From contig NZ_CP107852.1 of the NCBI RefSeq assembly GCF_036346875.1, forward strand, positions 6,014,001 to 6,078,000: 64,000 bases of DNA, written 5' to 3'. The position numbers and the translations under genes were made by a program. The notes below the pieces were generated by a model that saw only the letters and a program-made list of their open reading frames with translations, was not told where the DNA came from and did not search any database. This document shows, piece by piece, positions 42,292 to 49,882 of this stretch (the first letter of the stretch is position 1; every line of letters starts with the position of its first letter). This stretch comes from Nocardia sp. NBC_00508. Lineage in GTDB: Bacteria > Actinomycetota > Actinomycetes > Mycobacteriales > Mycobacteriaceae.

Positions 42292-43477
42292 GCCGGAAGG
42301 GCGCTCGGTCCCACCGCCATTCGTTCCGCAGCACCAGCGCGAGGAAGTCCAGCAGGTCGAGGCCGGTCTGGGCGCGCACCTCGTGCAGCGCGGCCCAGTG
42401 CACCGGGCTGTGCTCGACCAGGTCGCGCAGCATCCGCTCGCGCGCCGCCGCGACCGGCCGCGCGCGCAGCTCCGGGACGCCGATGCGGCTGCCCGTCCAG
42501 ACCAGCCAACCCCAGCCGTTGGCGTGCGCGTGCGCCCGGCTCGCGGCCGCCTTCACCCGATTGACGTGGAATCCGAGGTGGCCGAGCGGCTCGACATCGA
42601 CGAGGATCACCCGGCCGTCGGTCAGCCGGGCGGCGATGCTCGGATAGTGCGATCGCTCGGCGCCATCGAGGTCGTAGGTGACGGCCGCCGGATGTTCCTG
42701 GAACGTCTCGACCAGGTCGCTCGCGTTGAGGATCCACAGCAACCTGGCCTCCAGGCCGGAGTCGAACGGCACGTCGCGGCCGACCTTGTCCAAGTAGTAG
42801 CGCCCACGTCCGTCGTCGTCGCTGTCCACCGTGCGCGCGGATGCGGTGGGGATCGCGGCCGCGGAACCGGGGCCGGGCCAATCGACCTGCCCCAACCAGG
42901 GATTCAGCTGACTGGTCGCGCGTGGCTGCGCATCGTGCAACTTGGCCAGGCGCCGGTTGGTCTTCTTCTGCCAGGCCGCGATGCGCTGGGTGACGAATCC
43001 GGCGATCCGCTTCGCGTCCTCGGCCGCGTGCCCGGCCAGCCGCAGCTTCACGTACGACAGCTCGGTGGCGGCGATGTCGGTGTCGGTCGCGTACGTCTCC
43101 ACCAGCAGCGCGCGTACCAGCTGCCGGTCGCGGGCGTCGAGCGGATAGCGCGCTCCCAGCACCGCGGCAGCGCGGTGCCCGGACTGCTGGGCCATCCGGA
43201 TCATCTGGCCGACCGCTCTGGTGTGCAGCTGCCGTACGCGGTCGCGGGACAGGTCGTGGCGGGCGCCGATGCGGGCCAGGGTTTCGGGCCGCTCGCCGCC
43301 GATCCCGAGCCGAGCCGTCAGCAGTTCGCCGTCCTTGGCCCTGCGATCGGCCTGCATCGCGATCAACTCGGCGAGCACCTCGTTGACCTCTTCGAGTTCG
43401 AAGGAGATGTCGTCGCGCAGGTCGAGCAGTTCGGGATCAGCGTCGTCATCCGGCGTGACCTCTACGCTGATCGTCAC
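42254..43477 (-). CDS. Sigma-region-4-like HTH protein fused to a TnsA-like nuclease fold
   Basis: 407 residues, GTG 43477 with AGGGGG 8 nt upstream. Residues ~20-100 resemble sigma-70 region 4: helix EVNEVLAELIAMQADRRA, then LARIGARHDLSRDRVRQLHTRAVGQM, a helix-turn-helix. The middle (ARYPLDARDRQLVRALLVE; IAGFVTQRIAAWQKKTNRRL) is helical. Residues ~250-350 look like a TnsA-N/PD-(D/E)xK fold: FDSGLEARLLWILNASDLV, FQEHPAAVTYDLDGAERSHYPS, VILVDVEPLGHLGFHVNRVKA, WGWLVWTGSRIG. The usual catalytic Lys after the Glu is missing, so activity is uncertain. No transposase lies nearby. The name of the fold is inference from motif pattern. Confidence 0.65.
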   Translation of the reverse strand: MTISVEVTPDDDADPELLDLRDDISFELEEVNEVLAELIAMQADRRAKDGELLTARLGIGGERPETLARIGARHDLSRDRVRQLHTRAVGQMIRMAQQSGHRAAAVLGARYPLDARDRQLVRALLVETYATDTDIAATELSYVKLRLAGHAAEDAKRIAGFVTQRIAAWQKKTNRRLAKLHDAQPRATSQLNPWLGQVDWPGPGSAAAIPTASARTVDSDDDGRGRYYLDKVGRDVPFDSGLEARLLWILNASDLVETFQEHPAAVTYDLDGAERSHYPSIAARLTDGRVILVDVEPLGHLGFHVNRVKAAASRAHAHANGWGWLVWTGSRIGVPELRARPVAAARERMLRDLVEHSPVHWAALHEVRAQTGLDLLDFLALVLRNEWRWDRAPFRLSAPPSPPPGRW

Positions 43478-43632
43478 GCGACAACCCCCTGACTCGGCTC
43501 CGGCACTGTGCGGCACAGCGTAGCGCCACCGACCGACAGCGGACCCGCACCGCCGCCGGGCGGCAAAACCAAAACGGAGCTGTAAGGGTTCTACACATTC
43601 GTATTGCACATAGGGTGCGCGAAACAAGAAAA

Positions 43633-43650
43633 CCCCGGCGAAAACCGGGG
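43633..43650 (-). terminator. Rho-independent terminator of the tRNA Gly-Cys-Val transcript
   Basis: Read on the minus strand, a CCCCGG/CCGGGG stem with a TTTTCG loop is followed directly by TTTTCTTG, a classical stem plus T-tract. It begins about 20 nt after the 3' end of tRNA-Val. Confidence 0.85.
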
Positions 43651-43670
43651 CTGACCTGGTGATACGGTGG

Positions 43671-43742
43671 TGCGCGATACTGGGATTGAACCAGTGACCT
43701 CTTCCGTGTCAGGGAAGCGCTCTCCCGCTGAGCTAATCGCGC
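43671..43742 (-). tRNA. tRNA-Val (GAC)
   Basis: 72 nt cloverleaf. Acceptor GCGCGAT pairs with ATCGCGC, the D-arm contains AGCTCAGCGGGAGAGC, the anticodon arm is CTTCC-CTGACAC-GGAAG with anticodon GAC, and the T-arm is CTGGTTCAATCCCAG. No CCA is encoded; the discriminator is A. Last of three minus-strand tRNAs. Confidence 0.96.
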
Positions 43743-43743
43743 G

Positions 43744-43814
43744 AGGTGGAGACGGGAATCGAACCCGTGTGCACGGCTTTGCAGGCCGTTGCCTCACCAC
43801 TCGGCCACTCCACC
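43744..43814 (-). tRNA. tRNA-Cys (GCA)
   Basis: 71 nt. Acceptor GGTGGAG/CTCCACC, anticodon arm CGGCC-TGCAAAG-like loop with anticodon GCA, T-arm CGGGTTCGATTCCCG, and discriminator U, which is the identity base for cysteine tRNA. One base separates it from tRNA-Val. Confidence 0.95.
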
Positions 43815-43861
43815 GCGCAAAGGGGGAAGGCGTATCAAAATGTGCCTGGCCCTACCTCTCG

Positions 43862-43934
43862 AGCGGATGACGGGATTCGAACCCGCGACCCTCACCTTGG
43901 CAAGGTGATGCGCTACCAGCTGCGCTACATCCGC
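43862..43934 (-). tRNA. tRNA-Gly (GCC)
   Basis: 73 nt. Acceptor GCGGATG/CATCCGC, D-arm GCGCAGCTGGTAGCGC, anticodon arm CACCT-TGCCA-AGGTG with anticodon GCC, T-arm GCGGGTTCGAATCCCGT, discriminator U. First gene of the Gly-Cys-Val transcript. Confidence 0.96.
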
Positions 43935-44364
43935 ATTTTGCATCTCGGTGGCTCGTTTCCGTCCTCCGTGGTGCGAGACAGAACATTAGCGGACGCCTGG
44001 TGAAAGGTACAAATCCGCTGGTAGAACGAGGGAAATCCAGAACGTTGCGTGCTGTGACGGCCGTGGCGCATGTGGTTGGTGGGGGAATGGATGCTCCTGG
44101 TGTCCGGCCGTCGGTCCGGTCCCCCCTTCTCAGGTGCGTCGCGAAGACGCGAGGTGTGGGAAACGGGCGCTCTCCGAGCCGCCGGAACCCGGCAACTCGA
44201 TCGGCAGGATTGTCTTTTCGGCGCGGAGCGCTGGCAAAGGCCCTGGCTGTCCGTCCGCGCGCAGGAACCGCTCCTGTCCGGGTGGCGATTTGGTGAACCG
44301 CCGGTGGCGCGTGCTAATGTTTCGTCTCGTCCGGAGGGTATCCCCGCGCCGCCGGAAGTGGTCT
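43935..44364. other. Intergenic region between divergent tRNA units
   Basis: 430 bp without a supportable protein gene. It must contain two divergent tRNA promoters. CTAATGTTTCG near 44312-44322 is a plausible -10 region for tRNA-Val(CAC), with weak TTGGTG some 19 bp upstream. Nothing else stands out. Confidence 0.4.
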
Positions 44365-44436
44365 GGTCTCATAGCTCAGCGGGAGAGCGTCCGCCTCACA
44401 CGCGGAAGGTCGCTGGTTCGATCCCAGCTGGGACCA
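44365..44436 (+). tRNA. tRNA-Val (CAC), integration site of the mobile element
   Basis: 72 nt. Acceptor GGTCTCA/TGGGACC, D-arm AGCTCAGCGGGAGAGC, anticodon arm CCGC-CTCACAC-GCGG with anticodon CAC, T-arm GCTGGTTCGATCCCAGC, discriminator A. The 3' half, from the anticodon loop onward, is duplicated at 49883-49925. The gene is therefore intact because the element supplies the 3' part. Confidence 0.96.
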
Positions 44437-44437
44437 C
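44395..44437 (+). repeat. attL, 43-bp direct repeat within tRNA-Val(CAC)
   Basis: Starts with CTCACAC, the anticodon loop, and extends through the tRNA 3' end plus one base. Identical to 49883-49925. Crossover is presumably at the anticodon loop, the usual site for tyrosine integrases of this class. Confidence 0.92.
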
Positions 44438-44440
44438 TCG

Positions 44441-44472
44441 ATTCCCCCGACATATCGCCTGGTCGGGGGAAT
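44441..44472 (+). terminator. Terminator after tRNA-Val(CAC), brought by the element
   Basis: An 11-bp perfect stem, ATTCCCCCGAC (44441-44451) with its complement (44462-44472), a 10-nt loop, then TTTCCG. It lies just inside attL and so belongs to the element. Confidence 0.8.
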
Positions 44473-45146
44473 TTTCCGTTTCACAGCCCCCGGGCGCATG
44501 TGGCCAAAACTGTCCCCGGTTGCCCGCTGTAATCCGGGCGTTGAGGCATGCTGGGGGCACGGGGGTTGGCCCTGCTGTGTGGTGGGTTGCACCCATGGGC
44601 GGGCTGGCTGCGCCTGCCCCATATCGGCCTGCCCTTCGCGCGTAGAGGCTCCGGGGTCAAGAGTGGCGACAGCCATCACGGAGTGACGCCGTAGGCGCTC
44701 TTGACGCTGGAGGGGCGCGTGAACACAATGCAGGCCACCACACAGCAGGGCCAAGCGGCCGAAGGACGCTCAGAATCGTTCCTGGATACCGGGAAAAGTG
44801 GCCCTGCTCGTGAACTCGTCCGGAATTCCACGGGACCACAGCCGGTTGACCGGGCTGGATGCCGGGCGGATCGTGCTCGGCTGCGGGAGGTTAGTCGGGT
44901 ACGGCTCTGGTCGTGCCCAGCACTGCGAGGACGTTGAGAAAGCGGCCAGACAGGAATAGGGCACGTTCTGCCACGTCGCCAAACGCGGGGCAACGCACCG
45001 ACGCGCCCGCCTGCCGCAGCTTGCGGAGGCCGGGCGGTTGCGCGTCGCGGCGCGGTGCGCCGCGTAGGCGGCGCGCCAGCGCCGCCCTTGATCCTATATA
45101 GCCAAATTCGGCAACAACTCGCAGACAGGGCGCGATGGCCAAACGA
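44473..45146. other. Noncoding left part of the element
   Basis: About 670 bp with no convincing gene in either direction. It holds an 8-bp inverted repeat, GTCAAGAG (44656-44663) with CTCTTGAC (44698-44705), flanking a further GGCG/CGCC pairing, and a GC-rich palindromic patch near 45056-45085 (GCCGCGTAGGCGGC). It may contain attachment-site arms, an origin or a small RNA. None of these can be confirmed by eye. Confidence 0.45.
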
Positions 45147-45204
45147 AAGCGGCTGTCACATCCTGGCCGTCCAAGAGAACGAACCGGGGCAGTCACAGCC
45201 GCTT
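45147..45204 (-). terminator. Hairpin downstream of the GntR gene
   Basis: A 10-bp inverted repeat, AAGCGGCTGT (45147-45156) with ACAGCCGCTT (45195-45204), and a 38-nt loop, starting 18 nt after the regulator stop. No T-tract. Probable terminator or mRNA end structure. Confidence 0.5.
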
Positions 45205-45221
45205 CGGGGGGTGCAGGAGGG

Positions 45222-45959
45222 TCAGTCGAGCGGGTATTCGGCGCTGAGTTCGCGGTCACGGCCCAGGAAGTCAACCGCGTATTCGGTCGGGTTGCCGTCC
45301 TGGTCCCAATAGAGGTTCGTCATTGTGAGGCAAGCTGAGCCGGTATCGACACCGAGCAACTCGGCGATGTCTGCGGGCGCTGGCTGGAGAGCGATCACAT
45401 CGCGTCGGCGTACGGCTCGGCGTCCGGTGCGCTCCTCGACCAGGCCGAATGTCATCTTGGGTAGCGGGTCTGTCGAAAGCAGTTCCGGGGCGGCATCGGC
45501 GAATTCGCCTGGAAGCCACGACGTGGAAACGGTCACGACGCCGCGATTGTCGCGGTACACGCGCCGACGAGCGATCGCGGATGAACTGGCGGGAAGCGAA
45601 AGCGCCTCGGTGACTGAGGGATTCGGTTCGGTCAGTTTTGAGCTGATGATTTCGGCGGTCTCACCAGAGCGGTATCCGTTGCCGGTTGCTCGGAACATCT
45701 GCAAGCGGTCGGGGCCTGTCGTTTGCTTGTGGGCAATCGAGACGAAGGTTCCCTGGTTGTTGCTCTGTACGTAGCCCTCGGCGCGGAGCTGGGACACGGC
45801 CTTGGCCGCCGTTGCTGATGCGACTTGCCATCCCTGGGCGATCTCGAGGACGGACGGCAGCTTTGATCCTTCGGTCAGCTCGCCGTTCTTGATCAGGGCT
45901 CGGAAATGCTCCGCAATCTGGATGTAGGCGGGCGCGGACCGGTCCACTGTCGGCGACAT
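45222..45959 (-). CDS. GntR-family (HutC/KorSA-like) repressor of the element
   Basis: 245 residues, start ATG 45959 set by AGGAGG 8 nt upstream. The N-terminal winged HTH is YIQIAEHFRALIKNGELTEG then SKLPSVLEIAQGWQVASATAAKAVSQL. The C-terminal UTRA effector domain begins near residue 95 and ends in TMTNLYWDQDGNPTEYAVDFL. pSAM2 uses a GntR protein, KorSA, to repress the activator of replication and excision. This gene has the same position relative to rep-xis-int and is divergent from them. GTACTAGTAC-type palindromes in its own leader and the divergent promoter are the probable operators. Confidence 0.9.
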   Translation of the reverse strand: MSPTVDRSAPAYIQIAEHFRALIKNGELTEGSKLPSVLEIAQGWQVASATAAKAVSQLRAEGYVQSNNQGTFVSIAHKQTTGPDRLQMFRATGNGYRSGETAEIISSKLTEPNPSVTEALSLPASSSAIARRRVYRDNRGVVTVSTSWLPGEFADAAPELLSTDPLPKMTFGLVEERTGRRAVRRRDVIALQPAPADIAELLGVDTGSACLTMTNLYWDQDGNPTEYAVDFLGRDRELSAEYPLD

Positions 45960-45979
45960 GGAATTACCTCCTGGTGATC

Positions 45980-46074
45980 GCGTACTAGTTGGCGAACCCA
46001 TTCTATCAACTGGGCATTCAGCCCCCTTGGCAAGTGCGTACTAGTACGCGAGTGAGTTCGCGTGCTAGTATACG
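45980..46074. promoter_or_regulatory. Three GntR-type operator candidates in the divergent promoter region
   Basis: A perfect 14-bp palindrome, GCGTACTAGTACGC (46036-46049), plus two variants: GCGTACTAGTTGGCG (45980-45994) and CGTGCTAGTATACG (46061-46074). All share a CTAG centre flanked by GT/AC, the half-site type of HutC-subfamily regulators. One copy lies in the repressor leader and two before the operon. The right-hand site is about 36 nt upstream of the first operon gene. Confidence 0.7.
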
Positions 46075-46109
46075 AATACGCGGTCAATAGCGGTCAACGG
46101 GAGGTCGAG

Positions 46110-46388
46110 ATGCAGGTTCATGGGCTGACAGAAATCGGGGTGGCGTTGCGTCCGTCGCGACTGAATTTCGCGGGTTGCTGTATCTACTGCCTGTCGCGGG
46201 ACTGTGTGTCGGCGCGGTGTGTGGAGCAGCACGAACGGTCGGAATGGGTGGTGTGCCCCGACTGTGGCGGTACAGGTTATGTGCGGGGGCATGTCGACCC
46301 AGAGACGGCGCATGCGCGGTGCTACTGCTGGGGCGGGTTGCTGGATGTCGATCTGGTGGGGCCGGAGCCGGTTGCGGTGGTGGCGTGA
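46110..46388 (+). CDS. Small Cys-rich zinc-binding protein of the element
   Basis: 92 residues, ATG 46110 after GGGAGG. It has two Cys clusters: CCIYCLSRDCVSARC (residues ~24-38) and CPDCGGTGYV, a DnaJ-type CxxCGGxG zinc motif at ~49, with CYCWGG later. AICEs often encode small zinc-binding proteins between the regulator and rep, of unknown function. First gene of the plus-strand operon; its stop overlaps the next start (TGATG). Confidence 0.7.
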   Translation: MQVHGLTEIGVALRPSRLNFAGCCIYCLSRDCVSARCVEQHERSEWVVCPDCGGTGYVRGHVDPETAHARCYCWGGLLDVDLVGPEPVAVVA

Positions 46389-46756
46389 TGAGCGAGGAGT
46401 ACGCACGGTTGCTGCTGTTGGGTGCGGAGGCGTTGTCGGTTCAGGAGCGTTGGTTGCTGGGCTGGCTGGTGGCGCGGCCGAACCGAATGTCGATCGCGTT
46501 CGAGGAGACGGCGGGGCTGGGGCCGGTGGGCTCGCGGGCGTTCAGGGAGATGTGCGCGCGGTGGCGTGAGTGTGAGCTGCTGACCCTGGCCTACAGCGAG
46601 GAGCACGACGCGACTCTGTGGCAGGCCACCGATTTGGCGGAGCTGGTGTTGCGCCTGGACCCGGTGGAGTGGGTGCTGTTGACCACCGACACGAGTGCGC
46701 TGCCGCCGATTGACCTGGGCAACGTCGTCTACCTCGACGCGGTGGAGGTGGCATGA
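46388..46756 (+). CDS. Unknown 122-residue protein of the element
   Basis: ATG 46388 overlaps the previous stop, and its own stop overlaps the rep start by 4 bp, so translation is coupled on both sides. It is acidic and Leu/Trp-rich, with LLLLGAEALSVQERWLLGWLV and VLRLDPVEWVLLTTDTS. The middle (NRMSIAFEETAGLGPVGSRAFREM) could hold a small helix-turn-helix. No family recognised; an accessory or copy-control factor for Rep is one possibility from position alone. Confidence 0.65.
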   Translation: MSEEYARLLLLGAEALSVQERWLLGWLVARPNRMSIAFEETAGLGPVGSRAFREMCARWRECELLTLAYSEEHDATLWQATDLAELVLRLDPVEWVLLTTDTSALPPIDLGNVVYLDAVEVA

Positions 46757-48462
46757 CGGCGGCGAACGTCACGGAATTGCCCAGCCCTGTCACGGATGGT
46801 GATGGGGCTGCGGCCCGTGAGACGGCAGCTGATCGGCGTGCCCGGTTGAACGTCGTGGAGTTGGCCTACGGGCTGGCCGAGCAGCACAAGGTGTGCCGTC
46901 GCCCGTTGGTGATGCTGGCCACCGACTTGGACACGCACGGGTCGAAATACATTGGCGCGCCGTGCAAATCGACTCTCGCGTGCGTGTGTCCGGCGTGCGC
47001 GGAGCGGGCGTTGCGGCTGCGTCAGCAACAAGCTTATGAGGGCTGGCACATGCAGGAGGAACCAGTGACGGAGAAGAACCCACCGACCGAGCAGCAAACC
47101 GAGTTGCTGACCGCGCGGGCGCGGCTGATGCAGGAGTACGACCTGGCGCGCGAGGACGGTGACACCGACGCCATGGACGGTATCCGGGAAGTCGTGGCCG
47201 ACCTGGATGCGGAACTCCGGGAGACGGGTATCCGCGGCAAGCTGCCCGCACTGGACCCGGAGCCGAAGAAGGCGCGGAAGCGGTCGACCCGGCGGCGGCA
47301 GGAACAGCCTGATCTGCCGCGCAAGAAGGTCGCCAAGACCACCATCGGACGCCAGTACGCGGGCAAGTACCGGCCCTCGCTGTTCGTCACACTCACCCTG
47401 CCGTCCTACGGCCGTGTCGGTCCGGACGGGGCACCGGTGAACCCGGACACCTACGACTACCGGCAGGCCGCCCGGGACATCATCCACTTCTCGGCGTTGT
47501 TCGACCGGTTCATGCAGAACTACCGGCGCGCGTCCGGCCGTGACGTGCAGTACTTCGCCACCGTGGAGCCGCAGAAACGCGGGGCCCCGCACATCCACAT
47601 CGGCATCCGCGGTACCGACCCGAAGGAACTGATCCGCCAGTTGGCGGCGGCGACCTACCACCAAGTGTGGTGGCCGCACTTCGACCAGGAGGTCTACAGC
47701 GGCGGCCGGATGCCCTACTGGGACTTCACCGAACACAACGCCTTCGTCGACCCCGACACCCACGAACCGGTCCCGACCTGGCGCGAGGTCCTCGACCACA
47801 TGGACTCGGTGGATGAGCTGGAACCGGCGCACGTGGTGCGATTCGGCCAGCAAGTGGATGTGAAGGGCATCCTCGGGGGCACGGAGGAAGCCAGTCGGCA
47901 TATCGGCTACCTGACCAAGTACCTCACCAAGTCCATCGGAGACGTGATCGAACCGCAGTCCCAGCGCGCGGCCGACCACTACGACCGGTTGCACGCCGAA
48001 CTGGCCATGACACCGTGCTCACCGACGTGCGGGCTGTGGTTCCGCTACGGCGTCGTCCCCAAGGGCGCCAACGCCAAGACCGTGCCCGGGTTGTGCAAGG
48101 GCAAGGCGCATCGGCGGGACACGCTCGGGATGCGCGGGCGTCGGGTGCTGGTGTCGCGGAAGTGGACCGGCAAGGACCTGGCCGACCACAAAGCCGATCG
48201 TGCGGAGTTCGTTCGGCAACGCCTCGCTGAGGCCGGTATCTCCCGCGAGGTCATCTCCCGACTTCAGATCACCCCGGCCGAACCGGGCGACCCCAATGCG
48301 CCGCCACGAGAGCACCTGATCATGCAAATGGTCGCTCAGAAGATCACCCAGCAAGCGGAGTACACCCGTGCCCTGCTGGCCGAACCACCGGGGGAACGTG
48401 TTCCACGTGAAACGGAAAGTATTGCAGCACAACAGTATTCAGCCGACAACACGGCGGCGTAG
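46753..48462 (+). CDS. Replication initiator protein, RepSA-like (HUH rolling-circle type)
   Basis: 569 residues. An N-terminal zinc-binding part, CVCPACAERALRLRQQQAYEGW, precedes the initiator domain. HUH motif: GAPHIHIGI with His280 and His282. Upstream strand: SLFVTLTLPSYG. Candidate nicking tyrosines: Tyr386 and Tyr390 in RHIGYLTKYLTKS. A CSPTCGLWFRYGV segment follows. This is the pattern of Rep proteins from pSAM2-type elements, which nick the double-strand origin after excision. The long linker at residues ~105-190 is charged (PKKARKRSTRRRQEQ). ATG 46753 overlaps the previous gene by 4 bp. Confidence 0.9.
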   Translation: MTAANVTELPSPVTDGDGAAARETAADRRARLNVVELAYGLAEQHKVCRRPLVMLATDLDTHGSKYIGAPCKSTLACVCPACAERALRLRQQQAYEGWHMQEEPVTEKNPPTEQQTELLTARARLMQEYDLAREDGDTDAMDGIREVVADLDAELRETGIRGKLPALDPEPKKARKRSTRRRQEQPDLPRKKVAKTTIGRQYAGKYRPSLFVTLTLPSYGRVGPDGAPVNPDTYDYRQAARDIIHFSALFDRFMQNYRRASGRDVQYFATVEPQKRGAPHIHIGIRGTDPKELIRQLAAATYHQVWWPHFDQEVYSGGRMPYWDFTEHNAFVDPDTHEPVPTWREVLDHMDSVDELEPAHVVRFGQQVDVKGILGGTEEASRHIGYLTKYLTKSIGDVIEPQSQRAADHYDRLHAELAMTPCSPTCGLWFRYGVVPKGANAKTVPGLCKGKAHRRDTLGMRGRRVLVSRKWTGKDLADHKADRAEFVRQRLAEAGISREVISRLQITPAEPGDPNAPPREHLIMQMVAQKITQQAEYTRALLAEPPGERVPRETESIAAQQYSADNTAA

Positions 48463-48475
48463 GGGAGGGTCTGAG

Positions 48476-48694
48476 ATGGCAATCGAGTCCAGATACGTGG
48501 ACGTGGAGGGCGCCGCGGCGTACCTCGGTACCGGCGTCAGGTTCATTCGTCGGTTGGTCGCGGAACGGCGGGTGGTGTTCTACAAGGTCGGCGGTCATGT
48601 GCGGTTCAAGGTGTCAGACCTGGAGGCGTACGCGCAGGCGGGCAAGGTCGAACCGATCGAGGTCCGCTGGAGCGGCGGCAAGGCGGTGGCCTGA
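48476..48694 (+). CDS. xis: Excisionase (AlpA/MerR-type HTH)
   Basis: 72 residues, ATG 48476 after AGGGGAGGG. Compact winged-helix excisionase: YVDVEGAAAYLGTGVRFIRRL, then the wing VVFYKVGGHVRFKVSDLEAYA. It works with the integrase to excise the element and possibly as a DNA-bending regulator. Its stop overlaps the integrase ATG (TGATG), so the two are coupled. Confidence 0.9.
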   Translation: MAIESRYVDVEGAAAYLGTGVRFIRRLVAERRVVFYKVGGHVRFKVSDLEAYAQAGKVEPIEVRWSGGKAVA

Positions 48695-49815
48695 TGGCAC
48701 GACGGCGGTTCGGCAAAGTCCGCAAGCTGCCTTCCGGCAAGTATCAGGCTTCGTTCATCGGCCCGAACGGCAAGCGGCAGAACGCACCACAGACGTTCCG
48801 CACCAAGACCGACGCCGACCGGTGGTTGGTCAACGTCGAGGCCGATATCAGCCGGGGTGCCTGGCTCGATGAGCGAATCGGGCGCCAGTTGTTTGAGGAC
48901 TACGCCTCCGCGTACCTGCGCGACAATCCGGACGTCGGTCCGCGGTGGGAAGAGACGTGCAGGCGGAACATGCGCCTGCACATGACAGAGCTCCTGGACA
49001 AGCCGCTGATCGCGATCACGCCTCCCGTGGTGCGTAGCTGGCACGCGAAGGCGCTCGCTGGCACTGGCGGCAAGACCTCCATCGCGCAGTCCTACCGGTT
49101 CCTGCGCACCGTCATGAACCAGGCCAAGCGGGACGGCGCGATTTCGGCAAACCCCTGCACGATCAAGGGCGCTGGTTCGGACAGGGCGAAGGAACGCACC
49201 GTCGCGACTCCGGCCCAGGTAGCCGAACTGGTGGAGAAGATCACTCCGCGGTATCGGGCGGCGGTCCTGCTGGCAGCGTGGTGCGGTCTCCGGCGCGGCG
49301 AGATCATCGGCCTGGCGGTCGTGGACCTGGACCTGGTGGCCGATGAGGTCTGGGTCCGGCGCAACCGAGTCGAGCTGCTGGAGTCCGGCGAAGCGTTCGA
49401 CAAGGACCCGAAGACCGACGCGGGCAAGCGGCCGGTGTCCATCCCGCCGCATCTGCGGCCCTTCCTCGTCGAGCACCTAAAGAAGTGGTCCGGGACTACC
49501 TGGCTGTTCGTTGGTCAGGATGGTCAGCGGATGCGCGGCAACGCGATCTACCAGGCATTCGTCCGGGCTCGGGACCGTGTTGGGGTCGCGGTGACGTTCC
49601 ATGACCTCAGGCACACCGGACAGACGTTGGCCGCGGCGACCGGGGCCACGCTCGCTGATCTCAAGAAGCGGCTCGGGCATGCCTCGACGGCTGCCGCGTT
49701 GCGGTACCTGCATGCTGTCGACGGGCGGGACAAGGAGGTCGCCGCTGAGCTGAGCAAGTTGGCGGCCAGGGGGAACGCGGTCGAGCTGCCGCGCACGATC
49801 ATCGTGAGGCACTGA
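48694..49815 (+). CDS. int: Tyrosine site-specific integrase
   Basis: 373 residues. The N-terminal arm-binding part (GKVRKLPSGKYQASFIGPNG) and SAM-like core-binding domain are followed by the catalytic domain with all expected residues: Arg200 in GLRRGEI, His303-x-x-Arg306-His307 in HDLRHTGQ, His329 in RLGHAS, and the nucleophile Tyr338 in LRYLHA. It targets the 3' half of tRNA-Val(CAC). attR lies 68 bp downstream of the stop. Confidence 0.95.
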   Translation: MARRRFGKVRKLPSGKYQASFIGPNGKRQNAPQTFRTKTDADRWLVNVEADISRGAWLDERIGRQLFEDYASAYLRDNPDVGPRWEETCRRNMRLHMTELLDKPLIAITPPVVRSWHAKALAGTGGKTSIAQSYRFLRTVMNQAKRDGAISANPCTIKGAGSDRAKERTVATPAQVAELVEKITPRYRAAVLLAAWCGLRRGEIIGLAVVDLDLVADEVWVRRNRVELLESGEAFDKDPKTDAGKRPVSIPPHLRPFLVEHLKKWSGTTWLFVGQDGQRMRGNAIYQAFVRARDRVGVAVTFHDLRHTGQTLAAATGATLADLKKRLGHASTAAALRYLHAVDGRDKEVAAELSKLAARGNAVELPRTIIVRH

Positions 49816-49882
49816 GGGATTCGGGGCACGTGGGGGACACGGGGCCGTGTGCTAGTGTCCTGACCTGCAACGGTGCGCCTGA

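Noticed and set aside
44719..44937. Small protein gene in the left part of the element
   Set aside because: No ribosome site, no codon bias, and composition like random GC-rich sequence; the opposite-strand frame is no better.
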